Of a stretch of 64,000 nucleotides of DNA, positions 9,351 through 18,409 are shown piece by piece; position 1 is the stretch's first letter; every line of letters starts with the position of its first letter. The position numbers and the translations under genes are program-made. Location of the stretch: contig NZ_JYLK01000001.1 of NCBI RefSeq assembly GCF_001439805.1, positions 1 to 64,000 on the forward strand, read 5' to 3'. The notes beneath the pieces are model-generated. The model did not search any database, was not told the origin of the DNA, and saw only the letters and a list, made by a program, of their open reading frames with translations. The DNA comes from Pseudomonas trivialis (GTDB taxonomy: Bacteria; Pseudomonadota; Gammaproteobacteria; Pseudomonadales; Pseudomonadaceae).

Positions 9351-9592
9351 GTATTCGGCGTTTGGATTTGAAAGTGATTGACCTCGAAATCAGTACAGTT
9401 TTAATAAACCTGTAAAGCACCAGTACAATTCAAGCAGCGATATAAAATTACCCGCACACTCAAGCCGCAGCCTAATATTCCGCTACTACGTGGCGAACCG
9501 TGCAGAGCTGACGTCAGATTGTTCAATGGCAACATCGCCCACAGCGCAGATGTCCTGCGCCACCTTGATTGTTCATCCACAGGAGTTACACC
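9351..9592. other. Intergenic region with two further CAGTACA motifs
   Basis: No gene is seen. CAGTACAG at 9391-9398 and CAGTACA at 9421-9427 repeat the motif found before the DUF1127 gene. The 10-mer ACCTCGAAAT at 9381-9390 is also present at 8840-8849. The region must also hold the promoter of the DUF2388 cluster, which could not be pinned down. Confidence 0.5.
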
Positions 9593-9913
9593 ATGTCCCG
9601 TCTTCGCCTGTTGAGCGCTGCCACGCTTCTCGTTGTGGCCGCCAATGCTCACGCCAGCAGCTTTATCGTCACCACTGACTCCATCGTCGGCGCACTGAAA
9701 GCCACGTCCGACGCAACCTCCGATGCCACGTCCTCCCTGCGCGACAACAAGGTCGTACGCGCCGCCCGTGACGACGCCGCCAGTTTTGTGGCCAGTGAAG
9801 GCGCCATCCGTGGCGTGAAGCTGGAGAGCGCCCTGGCGCAGATCCGCCAACAGGCGCCGCAGCTCAATACCGCAACCGATGCACAGTTGGCCCAGGCGAT
9901 CCTGGCCATCTGA
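9593..9913 (+). CDS. DUF2388 secreted protein, copy 1
   Basis: The 106-residue product has a signal peptide ending ANAHA, then a short serine/threonine-rich stretch and the conserved core RAARDDAASFVASEGAIRG followed by LESAL and LAQAILAI at the end. The ATG at 9593 follows AGGAG at 9581; an upstream in-frame ATG at 9569 would spoil the signal peptide. It is the first of three tandem paralogues. The function of the family is unknown; periplasmic location is inferred from the signal peptide. Confidence 0.85.
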   Translation: MSRLRLLSAATLLVVAANAHASSFIVTTDSIVGALKATSDATSDATSSLRDNKVVRAARDDAASFVASEGAIRGVKLESALAQIRQQAPQLNTATDAQLAQAILAI

Positions 9914-10022
9914 TAACTGCGGTGTAGGAAAAGGGAGCGCCAGCCGCTCCCAAACGCCGCTGCGCTGGCTCTCGCCGAGGCATTGCGCTAGCCTTGGCGC
10001 TCGTTTTCATGCGTCGAGTCCC

Positions 10023-10373
10023 ATGGCTTTTTCTTACCGCCTGTTCACTGTTGCCGCGTTGATGTGCGCTGGCTGGTCACCGTTGGCTTCGGCCTTTGAC
10101 GTGACCGTGCAGAGCACCGTCGTCAGCGTGTACGCCACCAGCAAGGTGACGTCAGCCCCCTTCGACAGAAAAACAGTACTGGCCGCACGGGATGATGCTG
10201 CCGCCTTTATTGCCACTGACGGCCAATGGCGGGGCGCACGCCTGGAGTCTGCGCTGGATTACCTGCGCCGCACCCGGCCAAAACTTCATGCAAGCGACCT
10301 TGAACTGGCGCAGGCAATTCTCGTCCAATCATCATCTTTATATTCTGGAGCCATTCCATGCGTAGCCCGCTGA
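10023..10373 (+). CDS. DUF2388 secreted protein, copy 2
   Basis: The 116-residue paralogue has a signal peptide ending PLASA, then the family core AARDDAAAFIATDGQWRG, LESALDYLRR and LAQAIL. It carries about 12 extra residues at the C-terminus because its frame runs 16 bp into the next gene, giving overlap and likely translational coupling. It diverges from copies 1 and 3 in the serine/threonine stretch (SKVTSAPFDRKTV). Confidence 0.8.
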   Translation: MAFSYRLFTVAALMCAGWSPLASAFDVTVQSTVVSVYATSKVTSAPFDRKTVLAARDDAAAFIATDGQWRGARLESALDYLRRTRPKLHASDLELAQAILVQSSSLYSGAIPCVAR

Positions 10374-10678
10374 TCATCGCCGCCCTCGGCCTGCTGTTCC
10401 TGGCGGATGTCGCCCAGGCGCAAACCCTCAAGGCCACCAGTAACATCGTCGTCCGTGCCTCAGCGCGCACCATCGATTTCACCTCGGACACCACCACCTC
10501 CATCCGCGACTCCAAAGTCGTGCGTGAAGCCCACGATGATGCCGCCAGTTTCGTCGCCACCAATGGCGAGATCCGCGGCGCACAACTCGAAGCCGCCTTC
10601 GACACCCTGCGCACCCGCGTGCCCGAAGCTCGCGACGCCACTGACCAGACCCTCGCCGAAGCTATTCTCGCTCTGTGA
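10358..10678 (+). CDS. DUF2388 secreted protein, copy 3
   Basis: The 106-residue paralogue has a signal peptide ending DVAQA and the core REAHDDAASFVATNGEIRG, LEAAFDTLR and LAEAILAL. It resembles copy 1 more than copy 2. Its start overlaps copy 2 and its TGA overlaps the GTG of the downstream DUF4105 gene (GTGA), so all are probably one transcript and coupled in translation. Confidence 0.85.
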   Translation: MRSPLIIAALGLLFLADVAQAQTLKATSNIVVRASARTIDFTSDTTTSIRDSKVVREAHDDAASFVATNGEIRGAQLEAAFDTLRTRVPEARDATDQTLAEAILAL

Positions 10679-12636
10679 GGCGCCTGCTCGCCTGGCTCCT
10701 GGCCGGGACGGTGCTGCTGTGTAGCGGCGCTGCCCAGGCCAGCCTGCAACTGCGGCTCAAGACCGAAGGCCTGAGCCCCGCTGAACAGCAGGCCAGCCAG
10801 GCGCTGCTTGATGAAGCAATGCGTGCCTTGCCGCCCCGATTTATCGAGCAACTGGACCGCCGCATTGATGTCGGCTGGACCGACGAGATGCCCGAAAACG
10901 CTTACGGCCAGGCCTCGCTGGTGTCCGAGCTCGACCTCAACCGCAACCTGCTCGCCAGCCTCACCGACGGCAGCGCCGCCACCCAGAAGACCCATCGCCC
11001 CCACGGCACCGTACGCCGGGAAATGCTCGCCACCGTGCTGCATGAACTGACCCACATCTATGACCGTGCGCGCCTGTGGTCCAAAGACGACCGCGCACTG
11101 ATCAACCGCTGCAGCCGCCAGAACAGCATCACCGGCCTGATCGGCCTGCCCGACCAATGCCGGGGTCAGAACAACCGCCGCTTCACCCTCAGCGATGATC
11201 CACGCCTGCTGGACATCGCTGGCTGGCCGCAATATGTGGGCCGTCGCGGCGAACGCGAACAGCACAACCGCCAGATCGCGCGCAGCCCGGACCTCTACGA
11301 AACCACCAGCCCGCTGGAGTTCGTGGCGGTCAACATGGAGTACTTCCTCCTCGACCCGAGCTACGCCTGCCGTCGCCCTTCGCTGTTCCGCTATTACAAG
11401 GAACACTTCGGCTGGGCGCCCCCCCAGCAGGACGCTTGCGAAAAAACCTACGCCTTCCTCAATGCCGGCAATGACTTTGCCAAAACGCCACTGGGCCATG
11501 TCGATCCCGAACGCGTCTACGAAATCGACTACCTGCTCGCCGAAGCCAACCAGAACCTGGTCAGCCGCTGGGGCCACAGCATGTTGCGCCTGGTGATTTG
11601 CGCCCCCGGACGCCCTCGCGGCCCGGATTGCCGGCTGGACCTGGACCAGCATCTGGTGTTGTCTTACCGCGCATTCGTCGGTGACGTACAACTGTCGAGC
11701 TGGGACGGTCTGGTGGGCAAGTACCCGTCACGCCTGTTCGTGCTGCCGCTGGCCCAGGTGATTGACGAGTACACCAAGACCGAGCTGCGCGGCCTGGCCT
11801 CCGTGCCACTGAAGCTGTCGCGCCAGGAGATCAACGACACCGTCGAACACGCCGCCGAGATGCACTGGAGCTACGACGGCAACTATTTCTTCATCTCCAA
11901 CAACTGCGCCGTCGAAAGCCTCAAGCTGTTGCGCAGCGGCAGTGCCAACCCGCAACTGACCGGGCTGGACAACATCACCCCCAACGGCCTGCTCGAAGTG
12001 CTGCAAGCCCGGGGTCTGGCGGACACCAGCGTACTGGACGACAAACGCAAGGCATTGCGCCTGGGTTACCACTTCGACTCGTTCCGTGAGCGCTACCAGG
12101 CGATGTTCGATGTGCTGCGCAAATACCTGCCGATCAAGCAGACCGAGGTCGAAGACTGGCTGTCGCTGAGTGCCCAGGAGCGCCGTCAATGGTTCGACCA
12201 GGCCGACCTGCGCACCAGCGCCGCGTTGCTGCTGCTGGAGCAGGCCAGCTTTCGCAGGCAGTTGATGCTGGCTCAGGACGAAGTCAAACAACGCTACCTC
12301 GGTGCCCGCGAGCTGAAGAACGGCGGCATGGAGAAGGCCAACGCAACGCTGCAACAGATCCTCGCCAACAGCGGCTTTCTCAGCCGACCGGCGGAGCTGC
12401 TTGGCAGCAGTGGTTACGGTCTGCCGCAGCCGTCGGAAGCCAAGCGTCTGGAATCGGAGAGCGCCGAACGCCAGAAACAACTGCAATCGCTGACTGGCGA
12501 GCTGGATAAAGAGGTGAGGGCGCTGCTGGAGCCGTCCCGCGCCGCCGAGATCGCCGCGTGCGAGGCGAATCTCAAGCAAGTCGGCGAGCATCTGCGCAGT
12601 CTCCATAAAGCCGCTGGCGGCCTCGAACTGCCGTAA
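10675..12636 (+). CDS. Periplasmic DUF4105 (Lnb N-terminal domain-like) protein
   Basis: This 653-residue protein has a signal peptide ending AAQA, an N-terminal half with a possible metal-binding HELTH (H123-H127), and a central DUF4105 region with RWGHSMLRL (His 301) and SNNCAVESL (Cys 411). The C-terminal 150 residues are helical and charged. The His-then-Cys order resembles permuted NlpC/P60-type papain-like folds, and DUF4105 is related to the periplasmic domain of the Bacteroides lipoprotein acyltransferase Lnb; both links are from memory. The GTG start overlaps the DUF2388 stop. An enzymatic role on lipid or lipoprotein is inference. Confidence 0.8.
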   Translation: MRRLLAWLLAGTVLLCSGAAQASLQLRLKTEGLSPAEQQASQALLDEAMRALPPRFIEQLDRRIDVGWTDEMPENAYGQASLVSELDLNRNLLASLTDGSAATQKTHRPHGTVRREMLATVLHELTHIYDRARLWSKDDRALINRCSRQNSITGLIGLPDQCRGQNNRRFTLSDDPRLLDIAGWPQYVGRRGEREQHNRQIARSPDLYETTSPLEFVAVNMEYFLLDPSYACRRPSLFRYYKEHFGWAPPQQDACEKTYAFLNAGNDFAKTPLGHVDPERVYEIDYLLAEANQNLVSRWGHSMLRLVICAPGRPRGPDCRLDLDQHLVLSYRAFVGDVQLSSWDGLVGKYPSRLFVLPLAQVIDEYTKTELRGLASVPLKLSRQEINDTVEHAAEMHWSYDGNYFFISNNCAVESLKLLRSGSANPQLTGLDNITPNGLLEVLQARGLADTSVLDDKRKALRLGYHFDSFRERYQAMFDVLRKYLPIKQTEVEDWLSLSAQERRQWFDQADLRTSAALLLLEQASFRRQLMLAQDEVKQRYLGARELKNGGMEKANATLQQILANSGFLSRPAELLGSSGYGLPQPSEAKRLESESAERQKQLQSLTGELDKEVRALLEPSRAAEIAACEANLKQVGEHLRSLHKAAGGLELP

Positions 12637-12758
12637 GGCCACGCTACATAATTCAAGCAGCCTGAAATTTTTACCGTGTGTCCCCTGTTTCCCCGGCGAA
12701 AGCTGGCTGAAAGCTTACGCGTCTAGGATCGCCCTCACTGTCGGCAACAGACCGACTG

Positions 12759-12773
12759 TTAACAACAACAATG
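12759..12773 (+). promoter_or_regulatory. Crc/Hfq-type catabolite activity motif
   Basis: GTTAACAACAACAAT contains two overlapping matches to AANAANAA, the A-rich motif bound by Hfq with Crc on mRNAs subject to carbon catabolite repression in Pseudomonas. It touches the ATG of a 26-codon leader frame and lies about 130 nt before the citrate transporter start. Confidence 0.5.
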
Positions 12774-12851
12774 GTGATCCTGATGTCCGCTAGTAAACGC
12801 CTGCTTGCCCTCACTCCCCCCGTACGCCTCGTGCCTTTCGTTCTGCGCTGA
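12771..12851 (+). CDS. Possible leader peptide before the citrate transporter
   Basis: A 26-codon frame (MVILMSASKRLLALTPPVRL and a short tail) starts at ATG 12771, with an in-frame ATG at 12783, and ends 50 bp before the CitMHS gene. The start codon abuts the A-rich motif. It is arginine and proline rich with no recognisable domain. It could be a translated leader through which Crc/Hfq control is exerted, or simply chance. Confidence 0.3.
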   Translation: MVILMSASKRLLALTPPVRLVPFVLR

Positions 12852-12901
12852 GCCCAAACCGGTTCGCCATTCCCTAGCCGCGCTACGCCTGGAGTATTCC
12901 T

Positions 12902-14209
12902 ATGCTGACTTTCCTTGGCTTTGCCATGGTCATCACGTTCATGTTCCTGATCATGACCAAGCGCCTGTCCGCGCTGATCGCCTTGATCATCGTACCGATC
13001 CTGTTCGCGCTGTTCGGCGGTTTCGCACCGAAGATCGGCCCGATGATGCTCGAAGGCATCACCAAGCTTGCGCCGACCGGCGTGATGCTGATGTTCGCCA
13101 TCCTCTACTTTGCCCTGATGATCGACTCCGGCCTGTTCGACCCGGCCGTGCGCAAGATCCTCAAGATGGTCAAGGGCGACCCGCTGAAAGTGTCCGTCGG
13201 CACCGCCGTGCTGGCGTTGGTGGTGTCACTCGACGGTGACGGCGCCACCACCTACATGATCTGCGTGGCGGCCATGCTGCCGCTGTACAAGCGCATCGGC
13301 ATGAGCCCTCGGATCATGGCCGGCCTGATCATCCTCGCCGGGGGCGTGATGAACATGACCCCATGGGGTGGCCCGACCGCCCGTGCCGCCAGTGCGCTGC
13401 ATGTGGACCCGTCCGACATCTTCGTACCGATGATTCCGGCCATGGCCGCCGGTGTCGTGGCAATCCTGGTGATCGCCTATATGTACGGCAAGCGCGAACG
13501 CGCACGCCTGGGTGAGCTGCACCTGCAGGGTGACGACATCGACCACAGCGACATCAGCGTGTCTCAATTCCCCGACGCCCGCCGTCCCAAACTGATCTGG
13601 TTCAACGGTGCGTTGACCCTGGGCCTGATGTGCACGCTGATTGCCGGCCTGTTGCCGCTGCCGGTGCTGTTCATGGTGGCGTTCAGTATCGCCATGATCG
13701 TCAACTACCCGTGCCTGCAACAACAGAAAGACCGCGTCGCCGCCCATGCCGGCAGCGTATTGGCGGTGGTCGGGCTGATCTTCGCCGCCGGTATCTTCAC
13801 CGGCATCCTGTCGGGCACCGGCATGGTCGACGCCATGTCCAAGAGCCTGCTGGCGGTCATCCCGGAGGCCTTGGGCCCGTACCTGGCGGTGATCACCGCG
13901 CTGGTGAGCATGCCGTTCACGTTCTTCATGTCCAACGACGCGTTCTACTACGGCGTACTGCCCGTACTGGCCGAAGCGGCCAGCCATTACGGCATCACCG
14001 CCGTGGAAATGGCCCGCGCCTCGATCGTTGGCCAACCAGTGCACTTGCTCAGCCCGCTGGTGCCGTCGACGTACCTGCTGGTGGCCCTGGCCGGTATCGA
14101 ATTCGGCGATCACCAGCGCTTTACCCTGAAGTGGGCAGTGCTGGTGTGCCTGTGCATAATGGTTGCCGCATTGCTGATGGGGATTTTTCCGCTGTTCAGC
14201 ACTCTATAA
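12902..14209 (+). CDS. CitMHS family citrate-metal symporter
   Basis: The 435-residue inner-membrane protein has about 12 hydrophobic helices and the family signatures VVSLDGDGATTYMICVAAM and GGVMNMTPWGGPTARAASAL. CitMHS transporters take up citrate complexed with Mg2+ or Ca2+ together with protons. A GGAG lies before the ATG. No regulator or two-component genes sit beside it. The metal preference cannot be read from sequence. Confidence 0.92.
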   Translation: MLTFLGFAMVITFMFLIMTKRLSALIALIIVPILFALFGGFAPKIGPMMLEGITKLAPTGVMLMFAILYFALMIDSGLFDPAVRKILKMVKGDPLKVSVGTAVLALVVSLDGDGATTYMICVAAMLPLYKRIGMSPRIMAGLIILAGGVMNMTPWGGPTARAASALHVDPSDIFVPMIPAMAAGVVAILVIAYMYGKRERARLGELHLQGDDIDHSDISVSQFPDARRPKLIWFNGALTLGLMCTLIAGLLPLPVLFMVAFSIAMIVNYPCLQQQKDRVAAHAGSVLAVVGLIFAAGIFTGILSGTGMVDAMSKSLLAVIPEALGPYLAVITALVSMPFTFFMSNDAFYYGVLPVLAEAASHYGITAVEMARASIVGQPVHLLSPLVPSTYLLVALAGIEFGDHQRFTLKWAVLVCLCIMVAALLMGIFPLFSTL

Positions 14210-14273
14210 TCTTACAACCCAACTGCGCCGGCCCTACGCTGGCGTGGTCTAACACACGCTCAAAGGAATACAC

Positions 14274-15041
14274 ATGGAATGGCTGACCAATCCGGAAATC
14301 TGGATTGCCTTCTTCACCCTGACGGCCCTCGAGATCGTCCTGGGCATCGATAACATCATCATGATTTCGATCCTGGTCAGTCGCATGCCCAAGCACATGC
14401 AGGCGCGCACCCGGATCTTCGGCCTGGCCCTGGCCATGGTCACGCGCATCCTGTTGCTGCTGTCGATCACCTGGGTCATGCAACTCACGGCCGACCTGTT
14501 CGTGGTGTTCGGCCAGGGTATTTCCGGTCGCGACCTGATCCTGTTCTTCGGTGGCCTGTTCCTGTTGTGGAAAAGCTCCCAGGAGATGTACCACGCCCTC
14601 GAAGGTGAAGACGAATCCCAGGACGAACCCGGTGGCAAGGGTGGCAAGTTCATCTACACCATCATCCAGATCGCGATCATCGACATCGTGTTCTCCCTGG
14701 ACTCGGTGATCACCGCCGTCGGCATGGTGTCCCATGTGCCGGTGATGGTCGCGGCGATTGTGGTCGCGGTGCTGGTGATGATGCTGGCAGCCGGCACCAT
14801 CAGCGCGTTCATCGACAAGCACCCGTCGCTGAAGATGCTGGCGCTGTCGTTCCTGCTGGTGGTGGGTACCGTGCTGATCGCCGAATCCTTCGACGTGCAC
14901 GTGCCAAAAGGCTACGTCTACTTCGCCATGGCGTTCTCGCTGGCGGTGGAAGCGGTCAACATCAAGATGCGCACCGCCATCGCGAAAAAGAAGAAACAGC
15001 AGGACCCGGTGAAACTGCGCAAGGATGTTCCGGGTCAATAA
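14274..15041 (+). CDS. TerC family integral membrane protein
   Basis: The 255-residue product has seven or so transmembrane helices and the TerC family acidic motifs LEIVLGIDNIIM and DIVFSLDSVITAVGM. The central loop is rich in Glu, Gly and Lys and the tail is lysine-rich. TerC/Alx-type proteins export Mn2+ in several bacteria and protect against metal stress, so manganese efflux is a reasonable guess. It is followed by a terminator and is probably monocistronic. Confidence 0.9.
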   Translation: MEWLTNPEIWIAFFTLTALEIVLGIDNIIMISILVSRMPKHMQARTRIFGLALAMVTRILLLLSITWVMQLTADLFVVFGQGISGRDLILFFGGLFLLWKSSQEMYHALEGEDESQDEPGGKGGKFIYTIIQIAIIDIVFSLDSVITAVGMVSHVPVMVAAIVVAVLVMMLAAGTISAFIDKHPSLKMLALSFLLVVGTVLIAESFDVHVPKGYVYFAMAFSLAVEAVNIKMRTAIAKKKKQQDPVKLRKDVPGQ

Positions 15042-15058
15042 TCCCTGAGCCGCCGCTA

Positions 15059-15089
15059 ACGCTCCCACACTGCACGTGGGAGCGTCTTT
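15059..15089 (+). terminator. Intrinsic terminator after terC
   Basis: A perfect 10-bp stem, ACGCTCCCAC / GTGGGAGCGT, encloses ACTGCAC and is followed by CTTTC. It lies 17 bp after the TerC stop. Confidence 0.75.
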
Positions 15090-15237
15090 CATGACAGTTT
15101 TGTTTCAATCCTCAATATAGCTATGCGATGCTGGCGCGAAGCCCATTCGCCAACTACAGCTTGAATACAAGACGTAGAACCGCACGCGGCACCTTTCCTT
15201 TGCTTCTCATGAAGCATACCCACACGGGGGGCCGAGC

Positions 15238-16896
15238 ATGCTGACCTTGCTCAATCTGCTTTCCGCCGTGACCCTGCTTATCTGGGGCACGCACATCGTC
15301 CGTACCGGCATTCTGCGGGTCTACGGTGCCAATTTGCGCCAAGTCATCGGGCAGAACATGTCCAGGCGCTGGCTGGCCTTCGTCGCCGGTATCCTGGTGA
15401 CGGCCATGGTGCAAAGCAGCAACGCCACCGCGATGCTGGTAACGTCCTTTGTCGGTCAAGGCCTCATGGGGCTGGTGCCCGCACTGGCGACCATGCTCGG
15501 CGCCGACGTCGGTACGGCGCTGATGGCGCGGGTGCTGACCTTCGACCTGTCCTGGCTGTCACCGCTGCTGATTTTCCTCGGCGTTATCTTCTTCCTCTCA
15601 CGCAAACAGACACGCGCCGGCCAGATGGGCCGCGTGAGCATCGGCCTCGGCCTGATCATCCTCGCCCTGCAATTGATCGTCGAAGCCGCCGGCCCGATCA
15701 CCCATGCCCAGGGCGTCAAGGTGATCTTCGCCTCGCTCACCGGCGACATCCTGCTCGACGCCCTGATCGGCGCGCTGTTCGCGATGATTTCCTACTCCAG
15801 CCTGGCCGCCGTGCTGCTCACCGCCACCTTGGCCGGCGCCGGCGTGATCGGCCTGCACGTGGCCATCGGCCTGGTGATCGGCGCGAATATCGGCAGCGGC
15901 ATACTGGCCTTCCTCAGCACCAGCATGCAGAACGCCGCCGGGCGCCAGGTGGCGCTGGGCAGCCTGCTCTACAAACTGATCGGCCTGCTGCTGATCATCC
16001 CGGTGCTCGACCCGCTGGTGCTGTGGATGGACAGCCTGGACTACAGCGCCCAAGGCATGGTCATCACCTTCCACCTGCTCTACAACGTCAGCCGTTGCCT
16101 GATCCTGCTGCCCACCATCGGCCCCATGGCGCGGCTGTGCGAGTGGTTGCTGCCGGAGCGCGAAGAGGTCAACGGCAAGGCCAAGCCGCGCCACCTGGAC
16201 CCTGCCGCCCTCGCCACACCGAGCCTGGCCCTGGCCAACGCCGCGCGGGAGACCCTGCGCCTGGGTGACCTGATCGACAACATGCTCATGGCCATGCAGG
16301 AAGTGCTGCGCGGCAAACAAACCGCCATCACTCAGGAAATGCGCAGCCTCAGCGACGATGTCGAGGCGCTGTACAGCGCGATCAAGCTTTACCTGGCGCA
16401 GATGCCACGCGAAGACCTGGGTGAACACGACAGCCGCCGCTGGGCCGAAATCATCGAGCTGTCGATCAACCTGAAGCTGGCCGGCGACCTGATCGAGCGC
16501 ATGCTGCGCAAGGTGCAGCAGCAGAAGACCTCGCAGCGCCGCCAGTTTTCCGAGGTCGGCCTGGAGGAGCTTTCGGGCCTGCACAGCCAGTTGATCGCCA
16601 ACCTGCGCCTGGGGCTGTCGGTATTCCTGAGTGCCGACCCGGAAAGCGCCCGTCAGTTGCTGCGCGAAAAACGCCGCTTCCGCGCCCAGGAGCGCCGTCT
16701 GGCCCACGCCCACGTCAGCCGGCTGCAACACAAAGTTGTACAGAGCCTGGAGACCAGTTCCCTGCACCTGGAGCTGATTGCTGACATGAAGCGCCTCAAC
16801 TCGCTGTTTTGCAGCAGCGCCTATGTCGTGCTGGAAACGTCTGACACCGGCGCACTCTCCGCCGACGATATTGCCGACATCACGCATTCACCCTGA
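15238..16896 (+). CDS. Na/Pi cotransporter family protein with PhoU-like tail
   Basis: The 552-residue protein has an NptA/YjbB-type membrane half (about residues 1-300) containing two related repeats, one with the family QSSNATAMLVTSF motif and the other with the weaker YSSLAAVLLTATL. The C-terminal half (about 330-540) is helical and PhoU-like. Family members import or export phosphate with sodium. It is apparently a single gene. The second repeat lacks the usual Q-S-S pattern, so transport activity needs care. Confidence 0.88.
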   Translation: MLTLLNLLSAVTLLIWGTHIVRTGILRVYGANLRQVIGQNMSRRWLAFVAGILVTAMVQSSNATAMLVTSFVGQGLMGLVPALATMLGADVGTALMARVLTFDLSWLSPLLIFLGVIFFLSRKQTRAGQMGRVSIGLGLIILALQLIVEAAGPITHAQGVKVIFASLTGDILLDALIGALFAMISYSSLAAVLLTATLAGAGVIGLHVAIGLVIGANIGSGILAFLSTSMQNAAGRQVALGSLLYKLIGLLLIIPVLDPLVLWMDSLDYSAQGMVITFHLLYNVSRCLILLPTIGPMARLCEWLLPEREEVNGKAKPRHLDPAALATPSLALANAARETLRLGDLIDNMLMAMQEVLRGKQTAITQEMRSLSDDVEALYSAIKLYLAQMPREDLGEHDSRRWAEIIELSINLKLAGDLIERMLRKVQQQKTSQRRQFSEVGLEELSGLHSQLIANLRLGLSVFLSADPESARQLLREKRRFRAQERRLAHAHVSRLQHKVVQSLETSSLHLELIADMKRLNSLFCSSAYVVLETSDTGALSADDIADITHSP

Positions 16897-16953
16897 ACGG
16901 ATGGTGGCCCGTGAAGTCAGTTAAAGCTGACCTCACTCGCCAGGAAGCTTGTT

Positions 16954-18339
16954 ATGCGTCGCCTGTTGTTCGCCTGTCTGCTCATGGGTTCTGCCCATGC
17001 CTTTGCTTTTGACCGTTTGCAAGTCGAGGGCTATACCTTGCCCAACGGCCTGCAAGTGCTGCTCAAGCCAGGCACCGAACGCGGGCATGTGGCGATTCGC
17101 CTGGTGGTTGGCGTGGGCCTGGATGATTTCAGTTGCGAGCAAAAAGAGCTGCCGCACCTGCTCGAACACCTGCTGTTCAGCGGCATCGACGGCAGCGGCG
17201 AAGGTGATCTCGAAGACCGCATGCAAGCCCTGGGCGGCGAGTGGAACGCCTACACCAGCAATGCCGACACCACCTTCGTAATCGAGGCCCCGGCGCAAAA
17301 CCAGCGCAAGGTGCTGGACCTGCTGCTGGCCATCCTTACCCGCACCGAACTGACCGACGCCAATATCAATGCCGCCAAACGCGTCGTCGAGCGCGAGGAC
17401 GGCGGGCATTACTCGCACCTGCAGCGCCTGCTCGACCGCCAGGACCTGGGCCACACCGCCAGCAATCAACTGGCGGTCGAGCTGGGCCTCAAGTGCGCCG
17501 AACGCGCCGAGGTCGGTCAACTCACGCGCGATCAATTGGAGGCGCTGCGCAAAAACTGGTACGCCCCCAACAACATGACCCTGATCATCGTCGGCGACCT
17601 CGACAAACTGCTGCCGGCCTACCTTGAGCGCACCTACGGCGAACTCGACCCGGTCGAGCCGACCGACCACCTGGCCCTGCCCGACATCCAGCACGCCGCC
17701 GCTCATCGTCGCGACCTGATGCGCGGCTGGGTCGGCGACGGCGCCAAGCTGCACTGGCTGTTTCCCGAGCCAATGCTGGACGATCAGCATGACGAAACCT
17801 ACGACCTGCTCAAGGATTACCTCGACTGGGCGCTGTACCGCGAACTGCGCCTCAGGCACGGTTTATCCTACGGCCCCTGGAGTGAGCGCGAAGTACTCGG
17901 CGGTGTCGGCTTCCTCAGCCTGAATGCCGATCTTGAACGCGAAGACCTCCCCGAGGCCGAACAGGTGCTGCACGACCTCACAGCCAGGCTGCTCAAGGAC
18001 GGCCTCGACCCGGCCGCCTTCGCCCGCCTGCAACAGGCCGCCGTCGCCCGCCAGGCCTGGGCCGTGCAGGGCAACAGCGCCCTGGCCGACTATTATTGGA
18101 GCGCGTCCGGCGAGTACGCCAACGGGCGCTTCAGCGACCCGGTCAAGCGCATCAAGGCGGTCAGCCTGGAACAGACCAACCAGGCCATGCGCCAGGTGCT
18201 CAAGCAACCGGGCTACTGGCGCATCGAAAAACCGCTGCTCAGCTACGAGGCCCTGAACTGGATCGGCGCCGGCGTGCTCGGGCTGATCGCGATTGTGTTG
18301 ATCGGCGTGCGCGGTTATCGCAAACGGATCGCGCAGTGA
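16954..18339 (+). CDS. M16 family metallopeptidase with signal peptide and C-terminal membrane anchor
   Basis: The 461-residue product has a signal peptide (ending HAFAF), the inverted zinc motif HLLEH in ELPHLLEHLLFSG near residue 70, and a downstream Glu in RVVERED as the third ligand. The C-terminus holds a hydrophobic helix (WIGAGVLGLIAIVLIGV) followed by RGYRKRIAQ, which fits a periplasmic protease tethered to the inner membrane. Most bacterial M16 peptidases lack this anchor. It is transcribed with or just ahead of the DUF5924 membrane protein 70 bp downstream. The substrate is unknown. Confidence 0.87.
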   Translation: MRRLLFACLLMGSAHAFAFDRLQVEGYTLPNGLQVLLKPGTERGHVAIRLVVGVGLDDFSCEQKELPHLLEHLLFSGIDGSGEGDLEDRMQALGGEWNAYTSNADTTFVIEAPAQNQRKVLDLLLAILTRTELTDANINAAKRVVEREDGGHYSHLQRLLDRQDLGHTASNQLAVELGLKCAERAEVGQLTRDQLEALRKNWYAPNNMTLIIVGDLDKLLPAYLERTYGELDPVEPTDHLALPDIQHAAAHRRDLMRGWVGDGAKLHWLFPEPMLDDQHDETYDLLKDYLDWALYRELRLRHGLSYGPWSEREVLGGVGFLSLNADLEREDLPEAEQVLHDLTARLLKDGLDPAAFARLQQAAVARQAWAVQGNSALADYYWSASGEYANGRFSDPVKRIKAVSLEQTNQAMRQVLKQPGYWRIEKPLLSYEALNWIGAGVLGLIAIVLIGVRGYRKRIAQ

Positions 18340-18409
18340 GCCACCGCACACGCGTACCGAGACGCTATTCTGTCCGGGATCTTTTCCTACACCTACTGCG
18401 AATCGCCGA

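Noticed and set aside
8818..9420. A 200-codon minus-strand frame over the DUF1127 gene and its promoter
   Set aside because: It covers a terminator and the repeat-rich regulatory region, has no ribosome site or domain, and opposes a gene with a strong Shine-Dalgarno sequence.
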